The notes: generated by a model from the letters alone, not told the origin. A stretch of 64,000 nt of DNA from Colwellia psychrerythraea 34H (GCF_000012325.1 NC_003910.7:1984001-2048000); one strand, 5' to 3'. Shown: positions 25,913 to 34,614, counted from the first letter of the stretch. Program-made: numbers and translations.

Positions 25913-26175
25913 TATACCCGTTACCAATCAAGATGCAGGTTTCAGAGTGCTTGAGCAATTTCAATTCAAGGCGCTGTGACTGATAATGGTTGTTCCATTA
26001 TCAGTCACTGCAACGATGAAGTGATATGGCTCAAGCGCTTCTTCGATGGGTTTAAAATCACTTTATGCCGTGTTAAATAACTTAACCATAGACTGACTAT
26101 GCTTAAATTATTTTCCTTGCCTAAAATGATTTTAAATCCCACTGAAATCCTGCACTTTGAATGGTAATGGGTATA
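25913..26175. mobile_element. MITE-like fold-back element with imperfect terminal inverted repeats
   Basis: The ends are imperfect inverted repeats of about 33 bases, starting TATACCC on the left and ending GGGTATA on the right, with a shared core TGCAGG/CCTGCA. Inside lie a perfect 14-bp hairpin, GTGACTGATAATGG/CCATTATCAGTCAC (25976-26008), and an imperfect fold-back of about 44-base arms (26048-26139). No transposase is encoded. The element occupies the middle of the 599-base gap between the LuxR regulator and the crotonase gene (25815-26413). The rest of that gap shows only promoter-like AT-rich DNA. Target duplications are not clear. Confidence 0.7.
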
Positions 26176-26413
26176 TAACCAGTCACTTGAATTGATTGCG
26201 CTATTCAATGTAAGCTAAAGTTATGTATGATAATGTGTATAAAAACGATGTTGAATTCTCATGTTTTCTGGTTTAACGCTCAGTTAAGTTCATTGTTTTT
26301 AGCTGCCTAAAGAGGCGTAGTGATCACACTTGTTTTAATGTTTAACTTTCGAATTCAGCTTCAGATTTAGTATTAAGTAATCAAACGGAATAATTTACAT
26401 AAATAGGAATGTC

Positions 26414-27226
26414 ATGACTCTAACTAATGAAAATCAGCCTTATGTGTTAGTAAACACCAATAATCATGTGCTTTGGTTATCTATGAATCGTCCGAAAGAA
26501 AGAAATCCATTATCTTCAGCTATGTTACGGGCGTTATATGGGCGTATAAGAGAAGCGAGTGAGAATGATGACATTCGGGTCATTGTGATTACAGGCGAAG
26601 GTGGGGTTTTTTCAGCGGGTCATGATTTAAAAGAAATGTCAGGCAGAAAAGAGCACTGTGAACCTGATAATGAAAAACGCGTTAAAGCCGTTTTAGATGA
26701 CTGCACACAATTGATGATGTCACTCATTAAATCTCCTAAAGCAATTATTGCTTGTGTACAAGGCACGGCAAGTGCTGCTGGGTGTCAGTTAGTGTCTATG
26801 TGTGATTTAGCGGTTACTCAAGACCAAGCTAAATTTTGTGCACCTGGGGTAAATATAGGAACATTCTGTACCACTCCACTGGTAGGCATTGGTCGTAATA
26901 TGCATCGTAAGCATGCCATGGAAATAGCATTAACAGGTGATATGTTTAGTGCAGAGGATGCCATGCGTTTCGGCTTGGTCAATAAAGTAGTAAAAATAGA
27001 AGACTTAAAAAACGAAACTGAAAAGTTAGCGAATAAGATAGCTCAAAAGTCAGCGGTTGGAATTCATTCAGGTAAACTTGCCTTCTATCAGCAAATAGAA
27101 GAGTCAATTGAAGATGCTTACACTTCAGCAAGTCAAGCTATGTTGCAGGCTATGTTGTCTGATGAATGTGAAGAAGGTGTCAGTGCATTTTTTGATAAAA
27201 GAGCACCGCAATGGCAAGGACTTTAA
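26414..27226 (+). CDS. Crotonase-fold protein, ECHDC3-like (lacks both catalytic glutamates)
   Basis: The 270-residue protein has the crotonase fold, with the oxyanion segment SAGHDLKEMSG and the second conserved block CVQGTASAAGCQLVSMCDLA. In classical enoyl-CoA hydratase both catalytic Glu lie in this block and the next. Here they are Gln (near residue 125) and Gly (near 145, in CAPGVNIGTFCTTP). This matches the ECHDC3-type subgroup, so a hydratase reaction is doubtful although CoA-thioester binding is likely. An AGGA site precedes the ATG. The next gene, a CoA-binding protein, starts one base after its stop, so the pair is translationally linked. Confidence 0.85.
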   Translation: MTLTNENQPYVLVNTNNHVLWLSMNRPKERNPLSSAMLRALYGRIREASENDDIRVIVITGEGGVFSAGHDLKEMSGRKEHCEPDNEKRVKAVLDDCTQLMMSLIKSPKAIIACVQGTASAAGCQLVSMCDLAVTQDQAKFCAPGVNIGTFCTTPLVGIGRNMHRKHAMEIALTGDMFSAEDAMRFGLVNKVVKIEDLKNETEKLANKIAQKSAVGIHSGKLAFYQQIEESIEDAYTSASQAMLQAMLSDECEEGVSAFFDKRAPQWQGL

Positions 27227-27227
27227 T

Positions 27228-27683
27228 GTGAGTACTGAACTTATTCATGATAGGTATGATCTTGAAGACCATAAAATTGTTGAAACGTTAAAAAAGGTTA
27301 AAACGATTGCCTTAATTGGTGCCAGTTCAAAACCAGAACGCGACAGTTATAAGGTGATGTCTTTTTTGATAAATGAAGGTTATCAAGTTTTCCCTATCAA
27401 CCCACTTCTTTCGGGAACAACAATCATGGAGCAAAAGGTTTATGGTTGTTTAGGCGAGGTACCATCACCTATTGATATGCTTGATGTATTCCGCCAATCG
27501 AAATATCTGTACGATATAGTTGTTGAGGCTACACAAGCCAATATAACCACTATATGGACTCAACTGGGGGTGACTGAGGCAAGTGCTGAGCTATTGGCGA
27601 TAAAAAGCGGTATCACCATGATTGTAAATCGCTGCCCAGCCATAGAAATACCTCGATTAAAGCTTTCCCTTGATACCGATTGA
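27228..27683 (+). CDS. CoA-binding domain protein (Rossmann fold)
   Basis: The GTG at 27228 gives 151 residues and follows AAGGA with a seven-base spacer, two bases after the crotonase stop. A longer frame upstream lies inside the crotonase gene and is not plausible. The protein has the CoA-binding (succinyl-CoA-synthetase-like) Rossmann pattern: TIALIGASSKPERDSYKV, GYQVFPINPLL, VYGCLGEVPSPIDMLDVF and late IVNRCPAIEIPR. It is cytoplasmic and of unknown reaction. Close coupling with an acyl-CoA-type protein fits a shared thioester role. Confidence 0.82.
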   Translation: MSTELIHDRYDLEDHKIVETLKKVKTIALIGASSKPERDSYKVMSFLINEGYQVFPINPLLSGTTIMEQKVYGCLGEVPSPIDMLDVFRQSKYLYDIVVEATQANITTIWTQLGVTEASAELLAIKSGITMIVNRCPAIEIPRLKLSLDTD

Positions 27684-27740
27684 AATAGCCCAGATAAACT
27701 CATACCTTGGCATAGAAAGTAAAAAACAGAACACCTAACG

Positions 27741-29705
27741 CTATGAAGAGATTAGTTGTTCTGAGTGTTTATTGCTTTCGCTCAATTGCTGCATACCTGT
27801 GTTATAAAATTGTATGTTATTACGACCCGCTATTTTTGCCTGATATAACGCAAGGTCTGCGGCTTTTAACAGTTGAGTTGGAATACAGCCATCTTGAGGT
27901 GCGAGACAAACACCCAAACTACAGGTGATAGAAAAAGTATGCTCGCCTACATCTATTGGCTCTGATAAAGTCTTAAGAATATTTGCTGCCACTCGTTGAG
28001 CATCAGAGACTTTACTAACATCCTGTAACAGTATAATAAACTCATCGCCTCCAAAACGAGAGACGGTATCTTCTTTACGAGTAGACAATAGTAATTTGCG
28101 TGCGACTTCTTTTAATATTAAATCACCGACGTCATGACCATAGGTATCATTGATATCTTTGAAATGGTCAAGATCAAGCATAATAATTCCAATACCATTT
28201 CTATTTTGATAGCTGATTATTTGAATCGCTTGGTTAAGGCGATCATCAAACAAACGGCGATTAGCTAAACCCGTTAAGGGATCTCTGAGGGCTAATTCTT
28301 CCATTTTTAAATGCTTGGATTTATGTTCAGTTATATCCTGACTAACACTAACAAACTGACTTATTTCTCCATTCTCATTCCTAATGGGTGAAATTGACAT
28401 CATCGACCAATAAAATTCACCGTTTTTGGTACAGTTATAGGTTTCTCCATGCCAATCATCACCGGCAAGAATTGTTTTCCACAATTCGGTATGTAGTTCT
28501 GTTCGTGTCTTCGCGGTACTAATTAAGCTTGGTGTCTGACCAATAACTTCTTGTTCACTGTAACCAGTTACCACGCAAAACCGAGGATTAACGTATTCAA
28601 TAATACCGTTTTTATCAGTGATAATAATTGAGCTGGCGCTATGTTTTACTGCACTGTTTAATGTTCTTAGTTCTACTTCTTTCAGCTTTCGTTCGGTAAT
28701 ATCAGTAATATAAGTAAAAAAACCGTTACCATCGGCCATAACTGTCGCCTTGTATCGAATAAATACATGATGGCCATTTTTGTGCATTAGGGTTAACTCG
28801 GCGGCTAGGTGCGAGTGAGAACGCGCCATAATCAACTGTTGACGTAATTGCTTACGGGATTCAGAGGTGACGAAGACTAATACTGATTTTCCCTGCATTT
28901 CAGTTAATGAATAACCGGCTAGTTGGCAAATAGCGGTATTAGAAAAGTTGATATCTAATTGTGGTGTAAGAATTAAAAATCCTTCAGAGGTTGTTTCTAT
29001 AAATGAGCGGAATTTTTGTTCGCTTTCTAAAAGGGCTTTTTCGGCCTGACGCTGATCGGTAATATCATGGATAATTGAATAAAGTACCTTACGGCCAGCC
29101 ATTATTATAGGGCCTGAATAGACACAAACATCCTTTATTTCGCCGTTTTTAAGCTGATGTCTAAAATTAAAATAGTCACGCTTTTCGGTTAGTGCTAGTT
29201 CTATTTCCGCTTCTATTTTGTCAACTGACAGTATATTGATATCGCTGATAGATAAGTTCTTAAATTCTTGTTCGTTATAGCCGTAGAATATTTCAGCAGC
29301 ACCATTTGCTTTGATGATTTTTTGAGTATTGGGATCTATCAGTAACTCAATCGCCTTGTTTTTATCGAACAACTGGTAGTATTTTTCTGAGGATTCACGT
29401 AACTGCTGCTCTGCTAGTTTACGTTCAGTTATATCAAGCAGATAACCTTTAGCGAGAGTTGGCAATCCTGTATCATCTGTTTTCAATATCGTTTTTTCAT
29501 AGACCCAACGAATATCACCACCTTTGGTAAATATTCGATAGTCCTGTTCAAAATAAACGATATCGTTCTTTAAAAAAGCGACCATTTCTTTGACAATACG
29601 ATCTAAATCTTCAGGGTGGACAATGTCAGTAAATGTTAGCTTTTTTGATAAGAACTCCGCTGGTTCATAGCCAAATTGATGAACATTATTCGTTATTTTT
29701 ACCAC
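27741..29705 (-). CDS. Multi-PAS diguanylate cyclase, frameshifted at the 5' end
   Basis: From the GTG at 29705 the frame gives 654 residues. It begins in the middle of a PAS domain (ITNNVHQFGYEPAEFLSKK). Three more PAS domains follow (about 105-225, 225-340 and 345-465), then a GGDEF domain (about 470-640) with RFGGDEF intact and an RxxD inhibitory site (RKED). The cyclase should be active if the protein is made. The missing start of the first PAS is found just upstream in another frame (29706-29785), preceded by a good ribosome site and a TTG codon. The gene therefore carries a net frameshift between about 29703 and 29716. It may be a pseudogene, a sequencing error, or a genuinely shortened gene. 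Confidence 0.75.
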   Translation of the reverse strand: MVKITNNVHQFGYEPAEFLSKKLTFTDIVHPEDLDRIVKEMVAFLKNDIVYFEQDYRIFTKGGDIRWVYEKTILKTDDTGLPTLAKGYLLDITERKLAEQQLRESSEKYYQLFDKNKAIELLIDPNTQKIIKANGAAEIFYGYNEQEFKNLSISDINILSVDKIEAEIELALTEKRDYFNFRHQLKNGEIKDVCVYSGPIIMAGRKVLYSIIHDITDQRQAEKALLESEQKFRSFIETTSEGFLILTPQLDINFSNTAICQLAGYSLTEMQGKSVLVFVTSESRKQLRQQLIMARSHSHLAAELTLMHKNGHHVFIRYKATVMADGNGFFTYITDITERKLKEVELRTLNSAVKHSASSIIITDKNGIIEYVNPRFCVVTGYSEQEVIGQTPSLISTAKTRTELHTELWKTILAGDDWHGETYNCTKNGEFYWSMMSISPIRNENGEISQFVSVSQDITEHKSKHLKMEELALRDPLTGLANRRLFDDRLNQAIQIISYQNRNGIGIIMLDLDHFKDINDTYGHDVGDLILKEVARKLLLSTRKEDTVSRFGGDEFIILLQDVSKVSDAQRVAANILKTLSEPIDVGEHTFSITCSLGVCLAPQDGCIPTQLLKAADLALYQAKIAGRNNIQFYNTGMQQLSESNKHSEQLISS

Positions 29706-29785
29706 CAGGCCAACCCGGGCGTAAGTTGCCAGGTAAACAAAATAACAGGTCCTTGTTCAAATAGTTCCTCATCAGAAAATTCCAA
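29706..29785 (-). pseudogene. Displaced N-terminus of the multi-PAS diguanylate cyclase
   Basis: From a TTG at 29785, after AAGGGGAG, the frame reads MEFSDEELFEQGPVILFTWQ and then LTPG. This is the usual start of the PAS type that continues WPV...V..NV.QFGY. That continuation exists in the downstream frame. Two extra bases in the CCCGGG and CTGGTGG stretches would explain the break. Confidence 0.65.
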
Positions 29786-30205
29786 AGTATTTCTCCCCTT
29801 AGATACAACAATAATGAGCTTTATTATTATGAATTAAGTTTCACATTGTCATGTTGACCTTGATCAACCGCATAACTATAAAAAGCCAACAAAAGAGCAA
29901 CGTCTTCTAAATTATTATCGCCAATTTTCTATCAAAACGATCGCGATTGAGGAAGTGTACAGATACAAGAACGACTGTTTTCAGCACGAGGAAATATCAC
30001 TGGGTGTTTTGGAATTGAAAACTAAGTGGAACTGGTTATGATGGGGTATGAAAATTGAAAGACATAGAAAACATTAGCAATCAAATATAGGTTTTTGATT
30101 GCTAAGAGAACTGTATTTAAGTTATCTATAAGATTGGTTTTTGAGCATTATTGAGCCTCTACATTACTGCAACAATGCTGTGGAAACTATCCGTCTTAGC
30201 TAACG
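29786..30205. other. Intergenic region
   Basis: This 420-base region lies between the start of the PAS-GGDEF gene and the end of the CBS-protein gene. Apart from the hairpin at 30074-30105 I see no gene or clear element. A promoter for the PAS-GGDEF gene should lie near 29820-29900. Confidence 0.45.
30074..30105 (-). terminator. Stem-loop downstream of the DUF1538-PII-CBS operon
   Basis: TTAGCAATCAAA and TTTGATTGCTAA form a perfect 12-bp stem with an eight-base loop. On the minus strand it is followed by TGTTTTCT, so it is a plausible terminator for the operon that ends at 30206, 101 bases away. Confidence 0.55.
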
Positions 30206-30601
30206 TTATTCAACTTGGCTAAAAACCATATTGGTATAATCAACCATACCAATAATGTTTTTATTTTCAATAACGGGTGCAAGGTGAATACTTAAGCGCT
30301 CAAATAATCGTGCGCAATATCTTACATCCATGTCAGGTAATACACTGACCAATGGTTTTGTCATTATTTCATATAAGTTCACGCGATCTGGAGAACGATC
30401 TTTTGCCAGTACTTCTTTGGCAATATCAGCAAGCATAACTAAACCGTATTCATCTTGTTCATTACGTTTATTAATAATTAGCGCACTAATATTGTGCTCT
30501 TTGGCTAATTTAATGCCTTCAGCAACGGTCATCATCCCATCAGCAAATTGATAGTTGTTGGTGGTCATTACATCTTTAACTTGTACAAACTTATGGCTCA
30601 T
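30206..30601 (-). CDS. CBS-domain protein
   Basis: The 131-residue cytoplasmic protein consists of a pair of CBS motifs (VKDVMTTNNYQFADGMMTVA; later LYEIMTKPLVSVLPDMDVRY). It ends IIGMVDYTNMVFSQVE. CBS pairs usually bind adenine nucleotides and tune transporters or enzymes. Its ATG overlaps the stop of the PII-like gene (ATGA), so the two proteins are coupled. As part of the DUF1538 operon, it probably senses energy state for the membrane proteins, but this is inference. Confidence 0.85.
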   Translation of the reverse strand: MSHKFVQVKDVMTTNNYQFADGMMTVAEGIKLAKEHNISALIINKRNEQDEYGLVMLADIAKEVLAKDRSPDRVNLYEIMTKPLVSVLPDMDVRYCARLFERLSIHLAPVIENKNIIGMVDYTNMVFSQVE

Positions 30602-30948
30602 AACTCTTCCTCAATTTTACCTTTTAAGCGCTCCACCTGATGAGCTACTCCTACTGCATCTTCGACATTTAATTGAATAGCAATACCTTTACCTGGATCT
30701 TCATCAAAACCAGCAATATTACTAATTCGCTCAAGAATTTTTCTCGCTAAGTGCTGTTCAACAACAAAAAGCAATACATCTCTTTGTGTCTCAAGTTGCA
30801 TGCCAAAAAAAGTGCGCTGGCGTTTAACACCTTCGCCTCGGGCATTGTTTATTATGGTTGCGCCTGTTGCGCCGGCCATTCTTGCACCTTTCATAACGTC
30901 GTCTGTTACAGCGTCGTCAACAAAGGCAACAATTAGTTTGAATTGCAT
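30598..30948 (-). CDS. PII-like signal protein (GlnB/GlnK-like fold)
   Basis: The 116-residue protein has the PII pattern. It opens with FKLIVAFVDDAVTDDVMKGA, has a T-loop-like stretch (GVKRQRTFFGMQLETQRD), and a C-terminal half with LFVVEQHLARKILERI and PGKGIAIQLNVEDAVGV. The classical uridylylation Tyr of GlnB is not obvious, so it is a divergent PII member. It sits downstream of the two DUF1538 membrane genes (34-base gap) and overlaps the CBS gene by four bases. A role binding to and gating the membrane proteins, as GlnK does to AmtB, is inferred from context. Confidence 0.82.
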   Translation of the reverse strand: MQFKLIVAFVDDAVTDDVMKGARMAGATGATIINNARGEGVKRQRTFFGMQLETQRDVLLFVVEQHLARKILERISNIAGFDEDPGKGIAIQLNVEDAVGVAHQVERLKGKIEEEL

Positions 30949-30982
30949 ATGATCACCTGTTTTATTTATCTTTTAGACTCTG

Positions 30983-31819
30983 TTAAGGAGCCTCGTTATT
31001 TCTGTTTAAATTACGTTTCTCTTCTTTAATTCTTTTTCTTTTTTCTAATTTTTTATTCGTCCGATGTGTTTTGGCTTCAGTAAGCTGCGCATAAGCCATT
31101 ACGGCAATGATTGGACATAAACTAGCGAAAGCGATTAAACCAAATCCGTCAATCAAAGGACTACGTCCCGGAATAGTACTGGCTAAACCTAACCCCAAAG
31201 CAGCTACCAAAGGAACGGTTACGGTTGAGGTTGTTACACCACCTGAATCATATGCCAATGGCACTATAAGTTTAGGACAATAAAAAGTTTGAATGACCAC
31301 GACAATATAGCCGGCAATAATATAATAATGAATAGGATGACCAACGACGATGCGGTAGCTCCCTAAAGCGATACCAAAAGCAACGCCAATAGCCACTGAA
31401 ATTCTCAGGCTATTCGCATTAATCGCTCCACCGGAAACTTCTTCTGCTTTAAGGGCTACGGCGATAAGTGAGGGCTCTGCAATGGTAGTACTAAAACCAA
31501 TAGCTGCGGCAAAAATATAAACCCACTTATAATCTGTCCAATGAATGCTGGTTAACACTTGCTCGCCAGCATGAATAAACTCTGGTGCGGTTAGCTGTTC
31601 TGCCATCATTTTTCCGAGCGGAAATAAGGCTTTTTCTAAACCAAGCAAAAACAACGCTAAACCAATAAGTACATAGATAAAACCGAAACCTACTTGTTTA
31701 ATGTGCGGAATAGGTTTGCGAATAACCAGCAACTGAAAGCCTAAAATTATCGACAGAATAGGTAATACATCAATAACAGTATTTTTTAAGGTGGTCAAAA
31801 ATTCAAATAATAAATCCAT
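30983..31819 (-). CDS. DUF1538 membrane protein (second copy)
   Basis: The 278-residue protein has about seven hydrophobic segments and the DUF1538 signature region [20 protein letters not shown] followed by [20 protein letters not shown]. Another conserved stretch is [19 protein letters not shown]. The basic C-terminal tail (KLEKRKRIKEEKRNLNRN) is cytoplasmic. Its start overlaps the stop of the first DUF1538 gene by one base (TAATG). The family is an uncharacterised likely transporter. The paired copies suggest a heterodimer or a functional repeat. Its substrate is unknown. Confidence 0.85.
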   Translation of the reverse strand: MDLLFEFLTTLKNTVIDVLPILSIILGFQLLVIRKPIPHIKQVGFGFIYVLIGLALFLLGLEKALFPLGKMMAEQLTAPEFIHAGEQVLTSIHWTDYKWVYIFAAAIGFSTTIAEPSLIAVALKAEEVSGGAINANSLRISVAIGVAFGIALGSYRIVVGHPIHYYIIAGYIVVVIQTFYCPKLIVPLAYDSGGVTTSTVTVPLVAALGLGLASTIPGRSPLIDGFGLIAFASLCPIIAVMAYAQLTEAKTHRTNKKLEKRKRIKEEKRNLNRNNEAP

Positions 31820-32556
31820 TAACTGATCACCATGCCGTAAATCATCACAAAAATCATTGGTGTTAATGAGGCAAAAGCAATTAAACCAAAGCCATCAATC
31901 ATCGGGTTTCTACCTTTTATTGCTGAGGCTAAACCAACACCTAATGCTGTTACTAAGGGGACGGTAATCGTTGACGTAGTAACACCGCCAGAATCGTAGG
32001 CAATACCAATAATCCAGCTAGGAGCAATTAACGTCATCAATACCACAACAACATAACCGCCCAAAATTAAATATTGTATAGGCCAACCACGAATTATGCG
32101 TAATACACCAATAACAATGGCAAAACCAACAGCAAAGGCAACGGTAAAACGTAAACCATTGGCATAAGAAAGTTGTGACTCTAACGTATCAGCAATAATT
32201 CCACCGGATGCTGCAACAATTGCTGCTTCTTTAGCTACGGCGATTAAGGAAGGCTCAGCCACAGTGGTGCCAAATCCTAAACAAAAGGCAAAAGTCAGTA
32301 ACCAGCTAATGCTGCCTTTTTTGGCGAATGCTTGCGCCATCGATTCACCAATGGGGAATAAGCCCATTTCTAAACCGTAAATAAAGAAGGTTAATCCGAG
32401 AACGACTAATGCGAGACCAACTAAAATATCGCCAATATTAGGCATGGGTTGTTGCAGCACAGCAAATTGAAAAAATGCAATAACGAGGATAATAGGTAAC
32501 AAGTCTTTACAACTACCTAATAATGCTTTTAGAAAAACGATAAACTGATGATTCAT
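31819..32556 (-). CDS. DUF1538 membrane protein (first copy)
   Basis: The 245-residue inner-membrane protein shares the core of its downstream neighbour: [39 protein letters not shown] and [17 protein letters not shown]. It lacks the charged C-terminal tail of the second copy. It is the first gene of a four-gene operon with DUF1538, PII-like and CBS genes. Function is unknown. Conserved Asp/Ser/Gly/Thr patterns in membrane segments fit a transporter. Confidence 0.85.
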   Translation of the reverse strand: MNHQFIVFLKALLGSCKDLLPIILVIAFFQFAVLQQPMPNIGDILVGLALVVLGLTFFIYGLEMGLFPIGESMAQAFAKKGSISWLLTFAFCLGFGTTVAEPSLIAVAKEAAIVAASGGIIADTLESQLSYANGLRFTVAFAVGFAIVIGVLRIIRGWPIQYLILGGYVVVVLMTLIAPSWIIGIAYDSGGVTTSTITVPLVTALGVGLASAIKGRNPMIDGFGLIAFASLTPMIFVMIYGMVIS

Positions 32557-32966
32557 AAATAATAAATTAATGGGGATTACCTGATATTATAAAATTAATT
32601 AAAACAATTACTTTGATTCAACACAAGGTAATTGTTTAATTAACATTAAAAGTAGGTGTTTTTTGGGCTTTACTGCCAGTCACTGATTTAATGCACTTAC
32701 AATTGGGCTAAAACACTGTAATTGCACCATCTTATGACGACTAATTTTAAGGAGAGGGAAAGAGTAATCGTTGAGATAATCTATATGTCATCCAAAATAC
32801 TCTGATAAATATTATTTAAAAATTAAAAAACTTCATCCAGTTTTTTACCTAATGAAATTTTTCCCATTTATTTGATTTAGATTGGGATAATAGGCAGATT
32901 TATCCTTGCGGTATTATTTATCGCTGGTTATTATTTTTACTCTTCCCATAATCATAAAGGAATAAA
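32557..32966. other. Divergent intergenic region between the DUF1538 operon and the trpB-like gene
   Basis: This 410-base region must contain both promoters. The clearest element is the stem-loop at 32595-32643, close to the DUF1538 operon start. The remainder is AT-rich with no support for a gene. I could not place -35 and -10 elements confidently. Confidence 0.45.
32595..32643. promoter_or_regulatory. Inverted repeat upstream of the DUF1538 operon
   Basis: TTAATTAAAACAATTAC pairs with GTAATTGTTTAATTAA across a 16-base loop, with one bulged A. It lies 39 bases before the first DUF1538 start codon, in the leader or promoter. It could be an operator or a leader hairpin. Confidence 0.5.
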
Positions 32967-34169
32967 ATGAAAGAGAATTATTTTAAAAAGTACCCAAACA
33001 AAGACGGATTTTTTAATGAATATGGCGGTGCATTTATTCCCCCAAATTTAGAAGAAGAAATGAAAAAAATTAATGATGCTTACTTTGCTATTAGTAAGTC
33101 CCATAAATTTATTTCAGAGCTTCGTGATATTAGAAAATATTATCAAGGTCGTCCGACTCCTGTTTATCATTGCCAACGCTTATCAGAAAAATATGGTGGC
33201 CAAATTTATTTAAAAAGAGAAGATTTAAACCATACTGGTGCTCATAAGTTAAATCATTGTATGGGTGAAGCATTGCTCGCTAAACACTTAGGTAAAAAGA
33301 AACTAATTGCTGAAACGGGCGCAGGACAACATGGTGTTGCCTTGGCTACCGCAGCGGCTTATTTTGGCTTAGAGTGCGAAATACATATGGGCGAAGTTGA
33401 TATAAAAAAAGAGTACCCTAATGTACTGCGCATGAAAGTATTAGGGGCAACTGTTATCCCCGTAACGCATGGTTTGAAAACTTTAAAAGAAGCGGTAGAT
33501 AGTGCTTTTGAAGCGTACCTTAAAGATCCTATTTCAACCATTTATTGCATCGGTTCAGTTGTGGGTCCACATCCATTTCCAATGATAGTACGTGATTTTC
33601 AACGTGTTATTGGCATTGAAGCGCGGGAACAATTTTTAGATATGACAGGTGAGTTACCTGACAGCGTTGTTGCTTGTATTGGTGGTGGTAGTAATGCAAT
33701 GGGAATATTTTCTTCTTTTTTAGAAGATGATGAGACTCAATTGTTTGGTATTGAACCTGCAGGGAAATCTTTTAAAACGGGAGAACATGCCGCCACTATG
33801 ACTCTCGGTAAGCCTGGTCTCATCCATGGGTTTAAATGTTATATCTTACAGGATGAAAATGGTGAGCCAGCACCAGTGCATTCAATTGCCAGTGGACTTG
33901 ATTACCCAGGCGTTGGTCCAGAGCACAGTATGTTGAAGGATATGAATAAAGTGACCTACGACAGTATTACCGATAAAGAGTGTATTGATGCATTTTATGA
34001 ATTGAGTCGATTAGAAGGAATTATTCCCGCTTTAGAAAGTGCCCATGCGGTTGCTTACGCCATGAAGCTTGCACAGAAATTCCCTGAAAAATCTGTACTC
34101 GTTAATCTAAGTGGTCGAGGAGATAAAGATCTCGATTACGTTGTTGATACCTTTGGTTTACCTGAATAA
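32967..34169 (+). CDS. Stand-alone tryptophan synthase beta-like PLP enzyme
   Basis: The 400-residue protein has the full TrpB core: the PLP lysine in DLNHTGAHK (about residue 94), the catalytic Glu in [13 protein letters not shown] (about 116), [17 protein letters not shown], the phosphate loop [21 protein letters not shown] and [11 protein letters not shown]. It should use PLP to join L-serine with indole or a similar nucleophile. Unusual differences follow the PLP lysine: [12 protein letters not shown] where classical TrpB has INNxxGQALLAK. No trpA or other trp gene is nearby and the gene stands alone, so it may be a specialised paralog. A ribosome site AAAGGAAT precedes the ATG. Confidence 0.88.
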   Translation: MKENYFKKYPNKDGFFNEYGGAFIPPNLEEEMKKINDAYFAISKSHKFISELRDIRKYYQGRPTPVYHCQRLSEKYGGQIYLKREDLNHTGAHKLNHCMGEALLAKHLGKKKLIAETGAGQHGVALATAAAYFGLECEIHMGEVDIKKEYPNVLRMKVLGATVIPVTHGLKTLKEAVDSAFEAYLKDPISTIYCIGSVVGPHPFPMIVRDFQRVIGIEAREQFLDMTGELPDSVVACIGGGSNAMGIFSSFLEDDETQLFGIEPAGKSFKTGEHAATMTLGKPGLIHGFKCYILQDENGEPAPVHSIASGLDYPGVGPEHSMLKDMNKVTYDSITDKECIDAFYELSRLEGIIPALESAHAVAYAMKLAQKFPEKSVLVNLSGRGDKDLDYVVDTFGLPE

Positions 34170-34184
34170 AGTATTAGTTATCAA

Positions 34185-34215
34185 AAACAGGTAATAATTT
34201 TATTGTTGCCTGTTT
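34185..34215. terminator. Stem-loop between convergent trpB-like and merR-type genes
   Basis: AAACAGG and CCTGTTT form the outer stem, and the inner part also pairs (TAATAAT with ATTGTTG via G-T pairs), 15 bases after the trpB-like stop. It probably serves both convergent genes, with only a weak T-tract. Confidence 0.5.
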
Positions 34216-34222
34216 AGCTAAT

Positions 34223-34609
34223 TTACTGTTTCAAATTCTTCAAAATTTCACATTCCCCAACAATATCATTTGAACAAGATTTTGCTAACGTATGCAACGT
34301 TTTCTCTAATAATGATAATTCGTTTATCGTCTCACGAACATTCTCCAATTGCTGCTTAATAAGTAGGTCTACTTCACTGCACGAGGATGAGGTGTCTGTT
34401 TGTACTTGTATTAAAATTTTTATTTTCTCAAGAGGAATTTGTAGCTCTCGACATCGGCGAATAAAAATCAAATTATCGACATCGCTAGAACGGTACTCTC
34501 GATAGCCATTGCTATTTCGCGATGCTTTAGGCAGTAAACCAACGTCTTCATAATATCGAATGGTTTTGCTGAGCACATTGGTTAATTTAGATAGCTGATT
34601 TATTTTCAT
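34223..34609 (-). CDS. MerR-family metal-responsive regulator
   Basis: From the ATG at 34609 the product is 128 residues, beginning MKINQLSKLTNVLSKTIRYY as MerR members do. A longer frame to 34669 would run through the operator and is rejected. It has the MerR winged HTH, a dimerisation helix (residues 75-110) and cysteines at SSSCSEVD, AKSCSND and GECEIL that could bind a thiophilic or divalent metal. It is divergent from the CDF transporter. The MerR-type promoter between them overlaps a perfect palindrome, so it most likely activates that transporter. It belongs to the CadR/PbrR/ZntR side of the family, and the metal is not certain. Confidence 0.87.
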   Translation of the reverse strand: MKINQLSKLTNVLSKTIRYYEDVGLLPKASRNSNGYREYRSSDVDNLIFIRRCRELQIPLEKIKILIQVQTDTSSSCSEVDLLIKQQLENVRETINELSLLEKTLHTLAKSCSNDIVGECEILKNLKQ

Positions 34610-34614
34610 TACGC

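Noticed and set aside
26005..26208. Minus-strand frame of 67 codons across the fold-back element
   Set aside because: It arises from the repeat element's internal inverted repeats and looks unlike a protein.
26414..27226. Canonical enoyl-CoA hydratase
   Set aside because: Both catalytic glutamates are replaced, so only the fold and the ECHDC3-like subgroup are claimed.
27108..27227. Upstream extension of the CoA-binding protein gene
   Set aside because: It lies entirely inside the crotonase gene in another frame; the GTG at 27228 has a proper ribosome site.
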